Counted from the stretch's first letter, positions 25,953-34,824 are shown. The stretch is 64,000 nucleotides of DNA from Paenibacillus lemnae (GCF_012933385.1 NZ_JABBPN010000008.1:120866-184865), one strand, 5' to 3'. Translations and numbers: made by a program. Notes: generated from the sequence alone by a model not told the origin.

Positions 25953-26789
25953 ATGAGATCTTCCAATGCAGGCAGCGTCCACGTCGGAAAATCACGAAAG
26001 AACAATGCAAATCCGTTTCTTTATGAATGTAAGCAAACCGCCGAACTTCCAGTCACGAATGTAAGTGATAAGTTCAACTGCCGATATGCTTATGGGCGAG
26101 CATCAGAAACGGCCCATATGCAGGATCGTGGTCAGGATTTTATGGCTTTTGCTTTGGACGGAGGAGTATGCAGTTTTGTGTTATGTGATGGTGTCGGATT
26201 AAGCTTTCGGGGTGACATGGCTTCAAAATTCCTAGGCAGAGGGTTGTTATCCTGGCTCCGTTCTCAAGGAGAACTCAATCGGCAGAATCTGGAGCGTAAA
26301 CTGGTTGAGCTGTCTGCGGAAGCCAGTCAGGAAAGTGATGCTCTAACATTTGACGAAGATACGCCGCTTCTGCTTAAAGAGGTCCTTCAGCAGAAGCAGC
26401 AGCAGGGAAGCGAAGCGATGTATATATGCGGACGCATTGAGCTTCCCGGCCGTTTTCATCGTAAAGGGAAGTTGTGGCTCGCCTGGCAGGGCGACTCGCG
26501 TCTGAGGATGTTCCAACAGCATATGGAACTCACTTCACAGTTCGGCGACCGTTTCCATACTAGTGAGCGATGGTCAACCCGCAGCGGTCCCATTGGCGGC
26601 AGGCCTCATATATTTGAAAGCCGTTTGGACGCTCTGTCCGGTTATCGACTTCTAATGTATAGTGACGGTCTGAATGATCTGGATCCCATTTTAGAGAGGG
26701 TTCCTGATGAGCAGGTTCAGCTTCTCATGGATGCTGTTCACACAGGCGGGCTGGAAGATGATGCTTCATTTTTAGAAATTTCATGGTAG
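25953..26789 (+). CDS. PP2C-like protein phosphatase of the type VII locus
   Basis: A 278-residue protein beginning six bases after the VWA stop. PP2C landmarks: DRGQDFMAFAL near residue 57 (the RxxDQD-like N-terminal Asp), VLCDGVGLSFRGD near 78 (the metal-binding DG motif), LMYSDGLND near 233 and LEDDASFLEI at the C-terminus (the final metal Asp). This supports a metal-dependent Ser/Thr phosphatase fold. It would be the natural counterpart of the kinase two genes upstream. Some spacing is unusual, so loss of activity is possible. It is the last gene of the operon, closed by a terminator. Confidence 0.85.
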   Translation: MRSSNAGSVHVGKSRKNNANPFLYECKQTAELPVTNVSDKFNCRYAYGRASETAHMQDRGQDFMAFALDGGVCSFVLCDGVGLSFRGDMASKFLGRGLLSWLRSQGELNRQNLERKLVELSAEASQESDALTFDEDTPLLLKEVLQQKQQQGSEAMYICGRIELPGRFHRKGKLWLAWQGDSRLRMFQQHMELTSQFGDRFHTSERWSTRSGPIGGRPHIFESRLDALSGYRLLMYSDGLNDLDPILERVPDEQVQLLMDAVHTGGLEDDASFLEISW

Positions 26790-26814
26790 GATGCACACAT
26801 TGTTAACCAGCTTG

Positions 26815-26846
26815 AAGGCGATGGAGGGAGCCCCTCATCGCCTTTT
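26815..26846 (+). terminator. Terminator of the type VII operon
   Basis: AAGGCGATGGAGGG pairs with CCCTCATCGCCTT, followed by TT. It marks the operon's right end. Confidence 0.75.
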
Positions 26847-26975
26847 AACGTTGGAGTCGAACGGATCACATCAGGTGGATATACATTTATCTCTTTTCAT
26901 GATTATTCATTCATGTTTTGGGTAATCTTGTGACAGATGGTAACTATATGGTTACACGAAAAGGAGATGGATGAC

Positions 26976-27776
26976 ATGACTCAAGGACAGAGCCGTTTTC
27001 ATGGAAAAACAGCAGTTGTAACTGGTGCAGGATCAGGTATTGGCCGGGCGGCGGCTGTGAAGCTGGCGAAAGAAGGAGCCAATGTGGCATTATTTGATCT
27101 AATGGACGACCGCTCCGAGGAAGTTGTAAAGGAACTGAACGACATACGTGATGGCTGTGCGCATGCATTTGATGTGGACACAACGGATGCCAAACGTGTT
27201 GAAAAAGCGGTACAGGAGACGGCCGAAATCTTCGGAGGCATCGATATTGTCTTTGCGAATGCTGGTATAAATGGAGTGTTATCTCCTGTAGATGAAATGA
27301 ACCTGGAGGATTGGCAGAAAACGCTGGACGTCAATTTGAATGGTACGTTCCTGACGGTGAAGCATACAGTTCCCTATCTGAAAAAGAACGGAAAAGGAAG
27401 TATTATTATTACAAGTTCCGTGAACGGCACCCGAGTCTTTACCGGTTTTGGTATGATTGCCTACAGCACCACGAAAGCAGGCCAGGTTGCTTTTGCCAAG
27501 ATGGCTGCACTGGAGCTAGCTAAGTTCAAGATTCGTGTCAATGTGGTCTGTCCAGGTGCCATCTCCACCAATATTGATCAAAGTACGAAAAAACAAGGTA
27601 ACCTGGAAGAGATCACGATTCCGATTGAATATCCGGACGGTGGACAACCGTTGGAACATGGTCCGGGTGAACCAGAGGATGTTGCCGATCTGGTGGCTTT
27701 CCTGGCATCGGATGAGTCCCGTCATATTACAGGTGCACAAATTTTTATTGACGGCGCGGAATCTCTGCTCCGTTAA
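26976..27776 (+). CDS. SDR family NAD(P)-dependent oxidoreductase
   Basis: A 266-residue classical short-chain dehydrogenase from the ATG at 26976, nine bases after AAGGAG. Motifs: TGAGSGIG (cofactor), NAGINGV, and the catalytic Ser/Tyr/Lys (ITSSVN, then YSTTKAGQ). A distinctive insert (around EEITIPIEYPDGG) is shared with the paralogue at 50379-51170. Acidic residue LFDLMDD after strand 2 favours NAD over NADP. Substrate unknown. It follows the type VII operon but is separated by a terminator, so it is likely its own unit. Confidence 0.92.
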   Translation: MTQGQSRFHGKTAVVTGAGSGIGRAAAVKLAKEGANVALFDLMDDRSEEVVKELNDIRDGCAHAFDVDTTDAKRVEKAVQETAEIFGGIDIVFANAGINGVLSPVDEMNLEDWQKTLDVNLNGTFLTVKHTVPYLKKNGKGSIIITSSVNGTRVFTGFGMIAYSTTKAGQVAFAKMAALELAKFKIRVNVVCPGAISTNIDQSTKKQGNLEEITIPIEYPDGGQPLEHGPGEPEDVADLVAFLASDESRHITGAQIFIDGAESLLR

Positions 27777-27799
27777 AGAAAAGTTGATCATGCTAAATA

Positions 27800-27848
27800 A
27801 ACAGGGCTGCCTAAAAAGATCTTGGATCTTAACAGGCAGCCCTGTTTG
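27800..27848 (+). terminator. Rho-independent terminator
   Basis: The perfect stem AACAGGGCTGCCT / AGGCAGCCCTGTT follows the SDR gene, with a short T-run. Confidence 0.82.
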
Positions 27849-27956
27849 CTTGCAATTGTTGCTAATGAATACAGTGCATAAATCTTTTTTTCCAAATCAC
27901 CGCATGATACCATACTTGAAGAACAACTTAACGCACAATAGACAGGATTTGAGAAC

Positions 27957-30434
27957 ATGGACAACAACAAAAACGAGCTTCCGATCGAGCAGATACTGCC
28001 TCAATTAATAGATCACTTCCGAACTGAAAATAATGCAGCTCTGATTGCCGAGCCGGGAGCAGGTAAAACAACGCGTGTGCCTCTTGCACTCATGGATGAG
28101 GACTGGCTGGCCGGACAGAAAATCATCATGCTTGAACCACGCAGACTTGCAGCCCGTTCTGCGGCAGCTTATATGGCTCGTGCTTTAGGTGAAAAGGTAG
28201 GAGAGCGGGTAGGGTACCGAGTGCGGCTTGACACCAAAGTCAGCAGCAGCACGGTCATTGAAGTTGTTACAGAGGGAATTTTGACGCGAATGCTGCAGCA
28301 CGATCCTTCGTTGCCCCGTGTCGGCATGATAATCTTCGACGAGTTTCATGAACGCAGCATTCATGCTGATACCGGACTTGCCCTGGCTCTGGAATCCCAA
28401 AGTGTGTTGAGGGACGATTTGAAGGTGCTGGTCATGTCTGCGACGCTTGAAGGTGAACCTGTGTCCGAGCTGCTGGGAGGCGCAGCGGTTCTGAGCTGTA
28501 CAGGAAGAAGCTATCCGGTCACGACGGTTTATGCTCCTCCACTGCCGGGCCAAGCTTTGGAGCAGGCTGCGGCCGCATCGGTGATGACAGCACTACATGA
28601 CTGTAGTGGCGATATCCTCGTCTTTCTCCCGGGCATGAGAGAAATCAGACGGACACATGAGGCTTTGCGAAATCTTCCTCTGTCCTCGGATGTTGTACTG
28701 CGGGAACTGCATGGACAGCTTTCACAAGAACAGCAGGACCTGGCTGTTCAGACGGATAGCAACGGTTTACGCAAAGTGGTGTTATCCACATCCATAGCTG
28801 AAACGAGTTTAACGATCCAGGGTATTGGTGCCGTTGTAGACAGCGGCTATACAAGAGTGGAAGAGTATTCCTACCGGACAGGCCTTCCTCTGCTCGTAAC
28901 ACATCGGGTATCCAAAGCAGCTGCGGATCAGCGGCGCGGCCGCGCGGGACGTCTTGCGGCAGGAACCTGCTACCGTCTCTGGAGTGTGGAGGAACATGCC
29001 AGACTCCGGCCGGCTGCGGTGCCTGAAATTTTAAGAACCGATCTGCTTCCGCTTGCTTTGGAGCTGGCGGTTTGGGGGGTCAAGGATCCAGGGCAACTAT
29101 CCTGGATGGACGAGCCTCCTTCTCATGCTGTTCAACATGGACGGGGAATTTTATCTCTGATGGGAGCTCTGAACACCACTTCAGGTGCAGCGGAGCATGG
29201 ACGCCGGATGGCAGAATTAAGCATTCATCCCAGACTGGCTCACATGCTGATATTAGGGAAATCACTGAACATTGGTGCACTGGCCTGTAAACTGGCAGCA
29301 CTGCTTCAGGATCGGGAAGCACTGCATGACGCAGGTGGAGCAGGGGATCATGATATCGTTACAACACTTGAAACAATGAACATTAGGCATCAAAGCCATG
29401 CAAGGATCTCGGCAGAAGCAGGAATCCTGATGAAAAAGCTTGGCGTTGAAGAGGATCAAAGAAATGACCTTGAATCGGCCGGTATTCTGCTCGCCTTTGC
29501 TTATCCTGATCGAATCGCCAGAAAAAGGGGGAACGGAAGCTTTTTGCTGCGCAGCGGCAGGGGGATTATGTTCAAAACGGCTGTACCTCTGAGCAGGTGC
29601 GAATATATCGTAGCTGTGGGTGTTGATGACCGCGGAGCGGACGGGATCATTCAGGTGGCAGCTGAGCTGAATTCATTGGAGATGGAACAGCATTTTTCTA
29701 GTGATATTAAGGAGATCAAAAAGGTGACTTGGGACTCAGAAGGCGGAAGAGTCAAATCGGTCATTCAAAAAATGCTCGGTGAAATCATGGTTTCAGAAAA
29801 ACAAGATCCAAGGCCGAATGATGACGATGTTGCTGCAGCTGTGATTGAAGGGATCCGAAGAGAAGGACTGAAGCTTCTAGGGTGGAGTAAACAGAGCATG
29901 CAGTGGAGACAGAGAGTAGCGTTTATGGGTTTTCAGCATGATGAATGGCCTGATTTCAGTGATACTGCGTTATTGAATTCATTGGAAGAGTGGCTGCTCC
30001 CATACCTGGCTGGTGTTCGAAGCAGGCAGGAACTTAAAGCACTGCATGCCGGAGAATTGATTGCACACCGTCTAAGCTGGGAACAGCGCCAGCAGCTGGA
30101 ACTGGAAGCACCTACCCGCTTGGAGGTGCCTAGCGGATCCAGAATTCCAATACGGTATGATGATCCTGCCGCACCGGCAGTCGAAGTCAGGCTGCAGGAG
30201 GTCTTTGGGCTTGATCGCACGCCGCGGATTGGAGGCGGCTCTGTTCCGGTCACATTTCATTTGCTGTCACCGGCACGCAGGACTGTTCAAATTACCTCAG
30301 ATCTGGACAGCTTTTGGCGCGGGGCCTACTTCGAAATTAAAAAAGACCTGAAAGGGCGGTATCCCAAGCATTACTGGCCGGATGATCCGTTTAACGCCAC
30401 GCCGACAAATCGCGTGAAACCAAAGCTCAAATAA
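27957..30434 (+). CDS. hrpB: ATP-dependent RNA helicase HrpB-type
   Basis: An 825-residue DEAH/RHA-family helicase. Motif I is AEPGAGKTTRVP near residue 31, motif Ia LEPRRLAARS, motif II DEFHERS (DEFH instead of DEAH, typical of HrpB), motif III MSATLEG, and motif VI QRRGRAGR. The C-terminal third carries the HrpB-specific region. HrpB proteins are predicted RNA helicases of unclear substrate in bacteria. The ATG at 27957 follows CAGGATTTGAG. It is alone as a transcription unit between terminators. Confidence 0.93.
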   Translation: MDNNKNELPIEQILPQLIDHFRTENNAALIAEPGAGKTTRVPLALMDEDWLAGQKIIMLEPRRLAARSAAAYMARALGEKVGERVGYRVRLDTKVSSSTVIEVVTEGILTRMLQHDPSLPRVGMIIFDEFHERSIHADTGLALALESQSVLRDDLKVLVMSATLEGEPVSELLGGAAVLSCTGRSYPVTTVYAPPLPGQALEQAAAASVMTALHDCSGDILVFLPGMREIRRTHEALRNLPLSSDVVLRELHGQLSQEQQDLAVQTDSNGLRKVVLSTSIAETSLTIQGIGAVVDSGYTRVEEYSYRTGLPLLVTHRVSKAAADQRRGRAGRLAAGTCYRLWSVEEHARLRPAAVPEILRTDLLPLALELAVWGVKDPGQLSWMDEPPSHAVQHGRGILSLMGALNTTSGAAEHGRRMAELSIHPRLAHMLILGKSLNIGALACKLAALLQDREALHDAGGAGDHDIVTTLETMNIRHQSHARISAEAGILMKKLGVEEDQRNDLESAGILLAFAYPDRIARKRGNGSFLLRSGRGIMFKTAVPLSRCEYIVAVGVDDRGADGIIQVAAELNSLEMEQHFSSDIKEIKKVTWDSEGGRVKSVIQKMLGEIMVSEKQDPRPNDDDVAAAVIEGIRREGLKLLGWSKQSMQWRQRVAFMGFQHDEWPDFSDTALLNSLEEWLLPYLAGVRSRQELKALHAGELIAHRLSWEQRQQLELEAPTRLEVPSGSRIPIRYDDPAAPAVEVRLQEVFGLDRTPRIGGGSVPVTFHLLSPARRTVQITSDLDSFWRGAYFEIKKDLKGRYPKHYWPDDPFNATPTNRVKPKLK

Positions 30435-30440
30435 CACCCG

Positions 30441-30466
30441 TTTGATGACGCCACCTGTAGGGTAAT
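30441..30466 (+). promoter_or_regulatory. SigB-like promoter
   Basis: GTTTGA (30441-30446), 14 bases, GGGTAA (30461-30466), close to the SigB consensus GTTTAA-N12-15-GGGTAT, and 40 bases before a general-stress-type gene. It lies just past the stop of hrpB. Confidence 0.6.
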
Positions 30467-30505
30467 GGAACATAACATAACCGAAAATACAAGGAGGCGT
30501 TCAAC

Positions 30506-31054
30506 ATGCAAAAGCACGTGGTAGGCGTATTTGACACCGAGAATGAGGCGATTTCAGCCATTCAGGATCTTCAGGAACGAGGGATCCCGGGTGAACGTAT
30601 ATCCGTCATTTCCAAGGATAAACAGGAAATGGAGAACGTAACGGATGAGACAGGAACGAAAGCTCCTGAGGGAGTTGCTGCTGGGGCAGCAACAGGAGGT
30701 GTGCTCGGAGGTGTTACCGGATTGCTAGCTGGAGCAGGAGCGCTGGCGATTCCAGGTATCGGACCCATCCTCGCAGCAGGGCCCATTGCTGCAACCTTGG
30801 CAGGCGCCGCAGTTGGTGCAGGTGCCGGCGGCTTGGTTGGCGGCCTGATCGGGTTAGGTATTCCTGAAGATGAAGCGAAGGATTATGAGACCCATATCAA
30901 CGAAGGCCGTATCCTCGTACTTGTAGACGGTGATGAGCAGTTCGATGATGTGCATGATGTGTTCACAACGCACCGTTCCTTGAACGCTGACCGGTACAGC
31001 GGAAGAGATACTCGTACAATCAATGGGCTGCCAACAAACAATACATTACTTTAA
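30506..31054 (+). CDS. General stress protein with YflT domain
   Basis: A 182-residue protein, ATG at 30506 after AAGGAGG. The first 45 residues match the YflT/GSP17M domain (VVGVFDTENEAISAIQDLQ, ERISVISKD). A Gly/Ala-rich amphipathic or membrane-associated middle (GGVLGGVTGLLAGAGALAIP and a second similar helix) follows, typical of the longer family members. YflT proteins are induced by stress through SigB in Bacillus. The SigB-like promoter just upstream fits that. Molecular function is unknown. Confidence 0.88.
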   Translation: MQKHVVGVFDTENEAISAIQDLQERGIPGERISVISKDKQEMENVTDETGTKAPEGVAAGAATGGVLGGVTGLLAGAGALAIPGIGPILAAGPIAATLAGAAVGAGAGGLVGGLIGLGIPEDEAKDYETHINEGRILVLVDGDEQFDDVHDVFTTHRSLNADRYSGRDTRTINGLPTNNTLL

Positions 31055-31070
31055 AACATAACTATATGTG

Positions 31071-31100
31071 CCCGGTTCCCTCAGGGGACCGGGTTTTTTA
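31071..31100 (+). terminator. Rho-independent terminator
   Basis: CCCGGTTCCC/GGGGACCGGG stem followed by six Ts, after the YflT-type gene. Confidence 0.87.
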
Positions 31101-31207
31101 TGTATACATATCCGTATTTTCTACAGGTGGCATCATTAACCGGTCGCCTTCCGGCGTTTATGCCGTTATAATGTGTCCTAGTTCAATCAGTAAAAGGAGG
31201 CTGCAGG

Positions 31208-32386
31208 ATGCGTAAAGAAAGGCTTCCGGAAATTGAATACTTTCGGGGATTGGCTTTTTTAGCCGTCGTATTTCAGCACTCTATTGCTCACTATTCCGTA
31301 GAAGAAGGAATGAATAATGCAGACGGAATAGGTATGGCATTTTTACTAATGACGGTCAAATTCGCTGTTCCTGCGTTTGTGTTTATTACCGGTTTGCTGC
31401 TGTTTTATAACGATAAAGGGACTTTGAAATATGGACAATTCGTAAAGAAGAGAATTCAGGATATTTATATCCCTTTTGCCGTTTGGACCCTGATCCATGC
31501 CCTATATATTCATCACATCAATGTGTTTTCTTTAGCAGATTTGAAACAACTCGGACTCATGCTGATTACCGGAAAAGCGAGCTCGCATTTATGGTATATT
31601 GTGATGCTGTTTCAGCTCTACCTGTTATATCCGCTGATCCGCCGCGGCATGCGCTTTGCCATCCGTAAATGGAACGTAACGGTGAAACAAATATTGTTAT
31701 TTGCAGCAGGAATTGCCTTTCTTCTGATGACATGGAAAATCACTTGGATCGGAAATTGGATAGGTGGCCTTCAAATCCCGATTTGGAGCGTAATGTTTAC
31801 AGATTATGCAGATCGTAATGCCCTGTATTTTTCGTTTTATTTCATTTTGGGTGCTGCGGCTGGCTCCAATCTTCATCTCTGGCGGGAAAAGCTTAGAGCG
31901 TGGAGAATGCTGTACTGGCCTTTATTTTTCTTTTTATTCGGATTTCATCTCATGCATGGTATTCAAGAAGTGATAAGGAATGCGGATGGAATCACATTCT
32001 ATTCCCTGTCTTTACTGCGGCCGTGGATGGCATTGTTCTTGATAGTTTCGATCCTTGTTATGTATGACATCTCGTTATGGATTCATCGAAAAGGCAGCAA
32101 ACAGGCGCACAATATCCTCATATCCATTGGCAAATATTCGTTCGTGGCGTACCTTATGCACATTCTGACTTTAAGAATCAGTTATGCTGCGGATGAGGCC
32201 TGGCTTAGTGCTGCTCCGTCCTGGACGCGGATTTTATCTTCATGGATGATCAGCGTAGTGTTATCCTACGGAGCGGCTCGTTTGATTTCTCGCTGGTCCT
32301 TCGGGAAGTGGCTAGGAGGCGTACCGAATAGACAAAGACAAAAAACAAGAATAAACAGCACAAATAATAAAAATTTCAACATATGA
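31208..32386 (+). CDS. Membrane acyltransferase (acyltransferase family 3)
   Basis: A 392-residue membrane protein with about ten helices and the start motif EYFRGLAFLAVVFQHS, carrying the His typical of acyltransferase-3 (OatA/WecH-like) proteins. Such enzymes acetylate or acylate cell-surface glycans or peptidoglycan. No extra SGNH domain is present, so it is the membrane-only type. ATG at 31208 follows AAAGGAGG. The substrate cannot be inferred. The tail is basic (RQRQKTRINSTNN). Confidence 0.88.
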   Translation: MRKERLPEIEYFRGLAFLAVVFQHSIAHYSVEEGMNNADGIGMAFLLMTVKFAVPAFVFITGLLLFYNDKGTLKYGQFVKKRIQDIYIPFAVWTLIHALYIHHINVFSLADLKQLGLMLITGKASSHLWYIVMLFQLYLLYPLIRRGMRFAIRKWNVTVKQILLFAAGIAFLLMTWKITWIGNWIGGLQIPIWSVMFTDYADRNALYFSFYFILGAAAGSNLHLWREKLRAWRMLYWPLFFFLFGFHLMHGIQEVIRNADGITFYSLSLLRPWMALFLIVSILVMYDISLWIHRKGSKQAHNILISIGKYSFVAYLMHILTLRISYAADEAWLSAAPSWTRILSSWMISVVLSYGAARLISRWSFGKWLGGVPNRQRQKTRINSTNNKNFNI

Positions 32387-32571
32387 AAAATTCATAATAG
32401 ATAAATCCTACCTCTTTCTCCTACTTCCTGCCTAACTCTTCAATTCACGTTTCTAGCCTTCCCCATTCCGGTTAAAAGGAGAGGTAGGGCAGTATTGTGC
32501 AAATTGGGAATGGATGGTATACAATAGAATTTAAAAATATAGTGTGGTCAATGGGGGGAGGCGTCCAGGCG
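32387..32571 (+). promoter_or_regulatory. Control region of rtp with inverted repeats
   Basis: Holds a pyrimidine-rich tract, a 9-bp inverted repeat CCTACCTCT (32407-32415) / AGAGGTAGG (32480-32488), a second pair CCATTCC (32463-32469) / GGAATGG (32507-32513), and a promoter-like TTGTGC-17-TATACA (32495-32523). In B. subtilis the rtp promoter region overlaps a Ter site bound by RTP; the core sequence of that site is not recognisable here. Confidence 0.45.
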
Positions 32572-32934
32572 ATGGCCTTTATGATCGCTCAGCGAGCTTT
32601 TATCAAAGTCTATTTGATTACGATGGTGGAGCAGCAGCGGGGTTATGGATATCAGATGCTCGAAGAAATGAGACAAGAATTTAAAAATCATGGTTATTCT
32701 CCTCCTCAGAGTGAAATATACCGGGCGCTTCATGAATTAGTTCAGGAAGGGGTATTTTACCGCACCAAGAAATTAAAAGGGAATGATCCGAAAGTGGATT
32801 TTCAGGAAATCGTGCTTTATCACTTCACAAGTGACGGTGCTGAAAAAGCAAAGCTTTATAAAAAGCAGGTAAAAACAGACCTTGACCGCTGTCTCGGCAT
32901 TTTAAATAAAGCCGTCAAAGATAACTATTCATAA
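32572..32934 (+). CDS. rtp: Replication terminator protein (RTP)
   Basis: A 120-residue winged-helix protein. The start is the ATG at 32572, with GGGGGGAGG about ten bases upstream; longer frames add an unrelated N-terminus. It aligns along its whole length with B. subtilis RTP as I recall it: AQRAFIKVYLITMVEQQRGY, SEIYRALHELVQEG and AKLYKKQVKTDLDRC are shared blocks. The C-terminal long helix is the dimer interface. RTP binds Ter sites and arrests replication forks in one direction near the chromosome terminus. A generic PadR annotation is the main alternative. Confidence 0.85.
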   Translation: MAFMIAQRAFIKVYLITMVEQQRGYGYQMLEEMRQEFKNHGYSPPQSEIYRALHELVQEGVFYRTKKLKGNDPKVDFQEIVLYHFTSDGAEKAKLYKKQVKTDLDRCLGILNKAVKDNYS

Positions 32935-32954
32935 GTTACAGGGAGGTATTTCTC

Positions 32955-33959
32955 ATGAGTACGAAATTGCGTTTTGGTATCATGAGTACGGCAAGAATAG
33001 CTCGAAATTCAATGATACCCGGCATTCTTAAATCAGAGCGCTGTGAAGTTACAGCCATAGCCAGCCGGAATGCGGAGAAAGCCGCCGAGATCGCTGAAAG
33101 ATTCGATATTCCTACTTCCTACGGATGTTATGATGAGCTGCTGAACGACCCTAACGTGGATGCCGTGTACATTCCGCTTCCCAATCATCTGCATAAACCT
33201 TGGTCGATCAAAGCCATGAAAGCCGGAAAACATGTGTTATGTGAAAAGCCAGCGGCCCTTAATGAGGTAGAGATTCGTCAGGTCGCAGAGGCTGCGAAAG
33301 AGCACCAGCGGGTTTTTGCTGAGGCATTTATGTATCGATACCATCCCAAGCATGCACGTGTCAGGGAGTTGATTGAGAGTGGAGAAATTGGTGAGGTTAG
33401 AGGCATTCACGGCAGTTTTACTTTTAACAATGCAGGAGACAAACAAAATGTGAGATACAGCCGTGAAATGGGCGGCGGTTCTGTGTATGATGTCGGATGT
33501 TATCCCATATCTGCTGCCCGGATGATTTACGACATGGAGCCTAAAGCAATCACTTGCCATGCGTTATTCTCGGACGAGCATGATGGTGTGGATATGATGG
33601 CTCATGGTATGCTTGAATTTGACAATGGCTTGGGGCTGACATTTGAATGCGGAATGTGGGCTTATTCTAAATGCAGTTTGGAGATTGCGGGTACAGAAGG
33701 AAGAATAGAATTACCTTCTGCTTTCGGATGGGAACGAATGGAGGATCAGGCTCAAATCCTCATTCATACCCCAAAAGGTACACGGGAAGAGAAGTTGGGG
33801 GCGCATAATCACTTTGCACTTCAGGCGGATGCTATGGCGGCAGCAGTACTCGATGGAGTCCCTATGCCTTTCGGGCTGGATGATGCCATCCGGAATATGA
33901 GAGTCATTGATGCATGCCAGCGGGCCATTCACACATCAAGCCGTGTATTGATTCCTTAG
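32955..33959 (+). CDS. Gfo/Idh/MocA family oxidoreductase
   Basis: A 334-residue protein with the N-terminal Rossmann domain (FGIMSTARIARNSMIPG), the family motif EKPAALN (near residue 98; the Lys is catalytic) and the C-terminal alpha/beta domain with YDVGCYPI. These enzymes oxidise or reduce sugars and related polyols with NAD(P). It begins 20 bases after rtp, so they could be co-transcribed. Substrate unknown. Confidence 0.92.
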   Translation: MSTKLRFGIMSTARIARNSMIPGILKSERCEVTAIASRNAEKAAEIAERFDIPTSYGCYDELLNDPNVDAVYIPLPNHLHKPWSIKAMKAGKHVLCEKPAALNEVEIRQVAEAAKEHQRVFAEAFMYRYHPKHARVRELIESGEIGEVRGIHGSFTFNNAGDKQNVRYSREMGGGSVYDVGCYPISAARMIYDMEPKAITCHALFSDEHDGVDMMAHGMLEFDNGLGLTFECGMWAYSKCSLEIAGTEGRIELPSAFGWERMEDQAQILIHTPKGTREEKLGAHNHFALQADAMAAAVLDGVPMPFGLDDAIRNMRVIDACQRAIHTSSRVLIP

Positions 33960-33985
33960 ATTATGTTATGAGTTATAAGACATCA

Positions 33986-34020
33986 AAAGAGCCGGCAGCT
34001 CCAGGATGCCGGCTCTTTGT
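33986..34020. terminator. Bidirectional rho-independent terminator
   Basis: The perfect stem AAAGAGCCGGCA / TGCCGGCTCTTT lies between the convergent Gfo-type and YteA-type genes. Confidence 0.88.
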
Positions 34021-34037
34021 TTACGGGAGCAAGAACA

Positions 34038-34604
34038 TTATCCTTCGTTCTTGTAATCGTCTTCCCCAGGCTCAATATTCATGGCAGGGGATGTAGCCGT
34101 GCCATAGTTTTCAACATCATCCCAAGCTCCGGCATCATCAAAGCGCCCTTCAGAATGCTGCCGGTTTACACCCGCGCCGCCGGGAGGAGGGGTAATAACA
34201 TCTTCTTCTGCCGGCCGGTCATTGGACAAGTGCTGATCTGGTGTATGTTCAATGCAGTATGCTGTAAAAGGCAATGCTTCCAGCCGTTCAAAAGGAATGT
34301 CATTCCCGCATTCCAAACAAGTTCCATACGTGCCTTCATCTATTCGTTTGAAGGCTTGATTAATTTCATCCTGCTCACTGCTCAGATTTTCATTGATAGC
34401 CAGGTCCCGCCCGCGTTCAAAGGTTTCGGTACCAACGTCACCGGGATGATTATCTGCCGCACTGAGCTCTCCCGTGGAATCACTCAAGGAATCACTAAGA
34501 AGATTTTCATCCTCATTTTGTTCAAAGTGAAGACTCAGCCGCTCCTGTTCCTCATTCAGTCGTTCTTTTAAAGTTTGAATTTGCTTATCGCTTAATTGGC
34601 TCAT
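34038..34604 (-). CDS. DksA/TraR-type zinc-finger protein (YteA-like)
   Basis: A 188-residue protein from the ATG at 34604; an upstream ATG at 34628 is less likely. The N-terminal half is coiled (DKQIQTLKERLNEEQERLSL), followed by a DksA/TraR zinc-finger region with CLECGN and CIEH near residues 92-112. This is the YteA layout of sporulating Bacillota. DksA-like proteins bind the RNA polymerase secondary channel, but for the YteA group the role is not established. An acidic tail ends the protein. Confidence 0.87.
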   Translation of the reverse strand: MSQLSDKQIQTLKERLNEEQERLSLHFEQNEDENLLSDSLSDSTGELSAADNHPGDVGTETFERGRDLAINENLSSEQDEINQAFKRIDEGTYGTCLECGNDIPFERLEALPFTAYCIEHTPDQHLSNDRPAEEDVITPPPGGAGVNRQHSEGRFDDAGAWDDVENYGTATSPAMNIEPGEDDYKNEG

Positions 34605-34824
34605 ATTATGACAGTCCTTTCCGTTCAATCATAGTTTAAACACTTGTTTTATGTATTCTCCTTACCCCATAGGACTTGGATACAATCAGAAATACGTTTG
34701 CTTGCGCGCTGTATGATTTTGGAATCTTTCATAAAAATGCATGAAATAGTTTTTTCAAATCCTAGTATGTGATATAAAAAAGAAAGGGAGCGGGCTGCAT
34801 ACGCACCCATTTGTGGAGGGATAA
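34605..34824. other. Divergent intergenic region
   Basis: 220 AT-rich bases between the yteA-like and DivIVA-domain genes, holding their promoters. A plus-strand stretch around 34775 (GATATAAAA) could be a -10 for the DivIVA gene. No other structure seen. Confidence 0.4.

Noticed and set aside
26976..27776. SDR gene as part of the type VII operon (as yueD lies beside yuk genes in B. subtilis)
   Set aside because: A terminator and about 190 bases separate it from the operon, and its sequence is of a general SDR type with a paralogue elsewhere.
32497..32571. N-terminal extension of the RTP-like protein
   Set aside because: Frames upstream of 32572 lack a ribosome site and add residues not found in RTP; they overlap the likely promoter.
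34017..34571. 184-codon open frame on the plus strand
   Set aside because: It is antisense to the yteA-like gene, whose zinc-finger motifs and start are clear.
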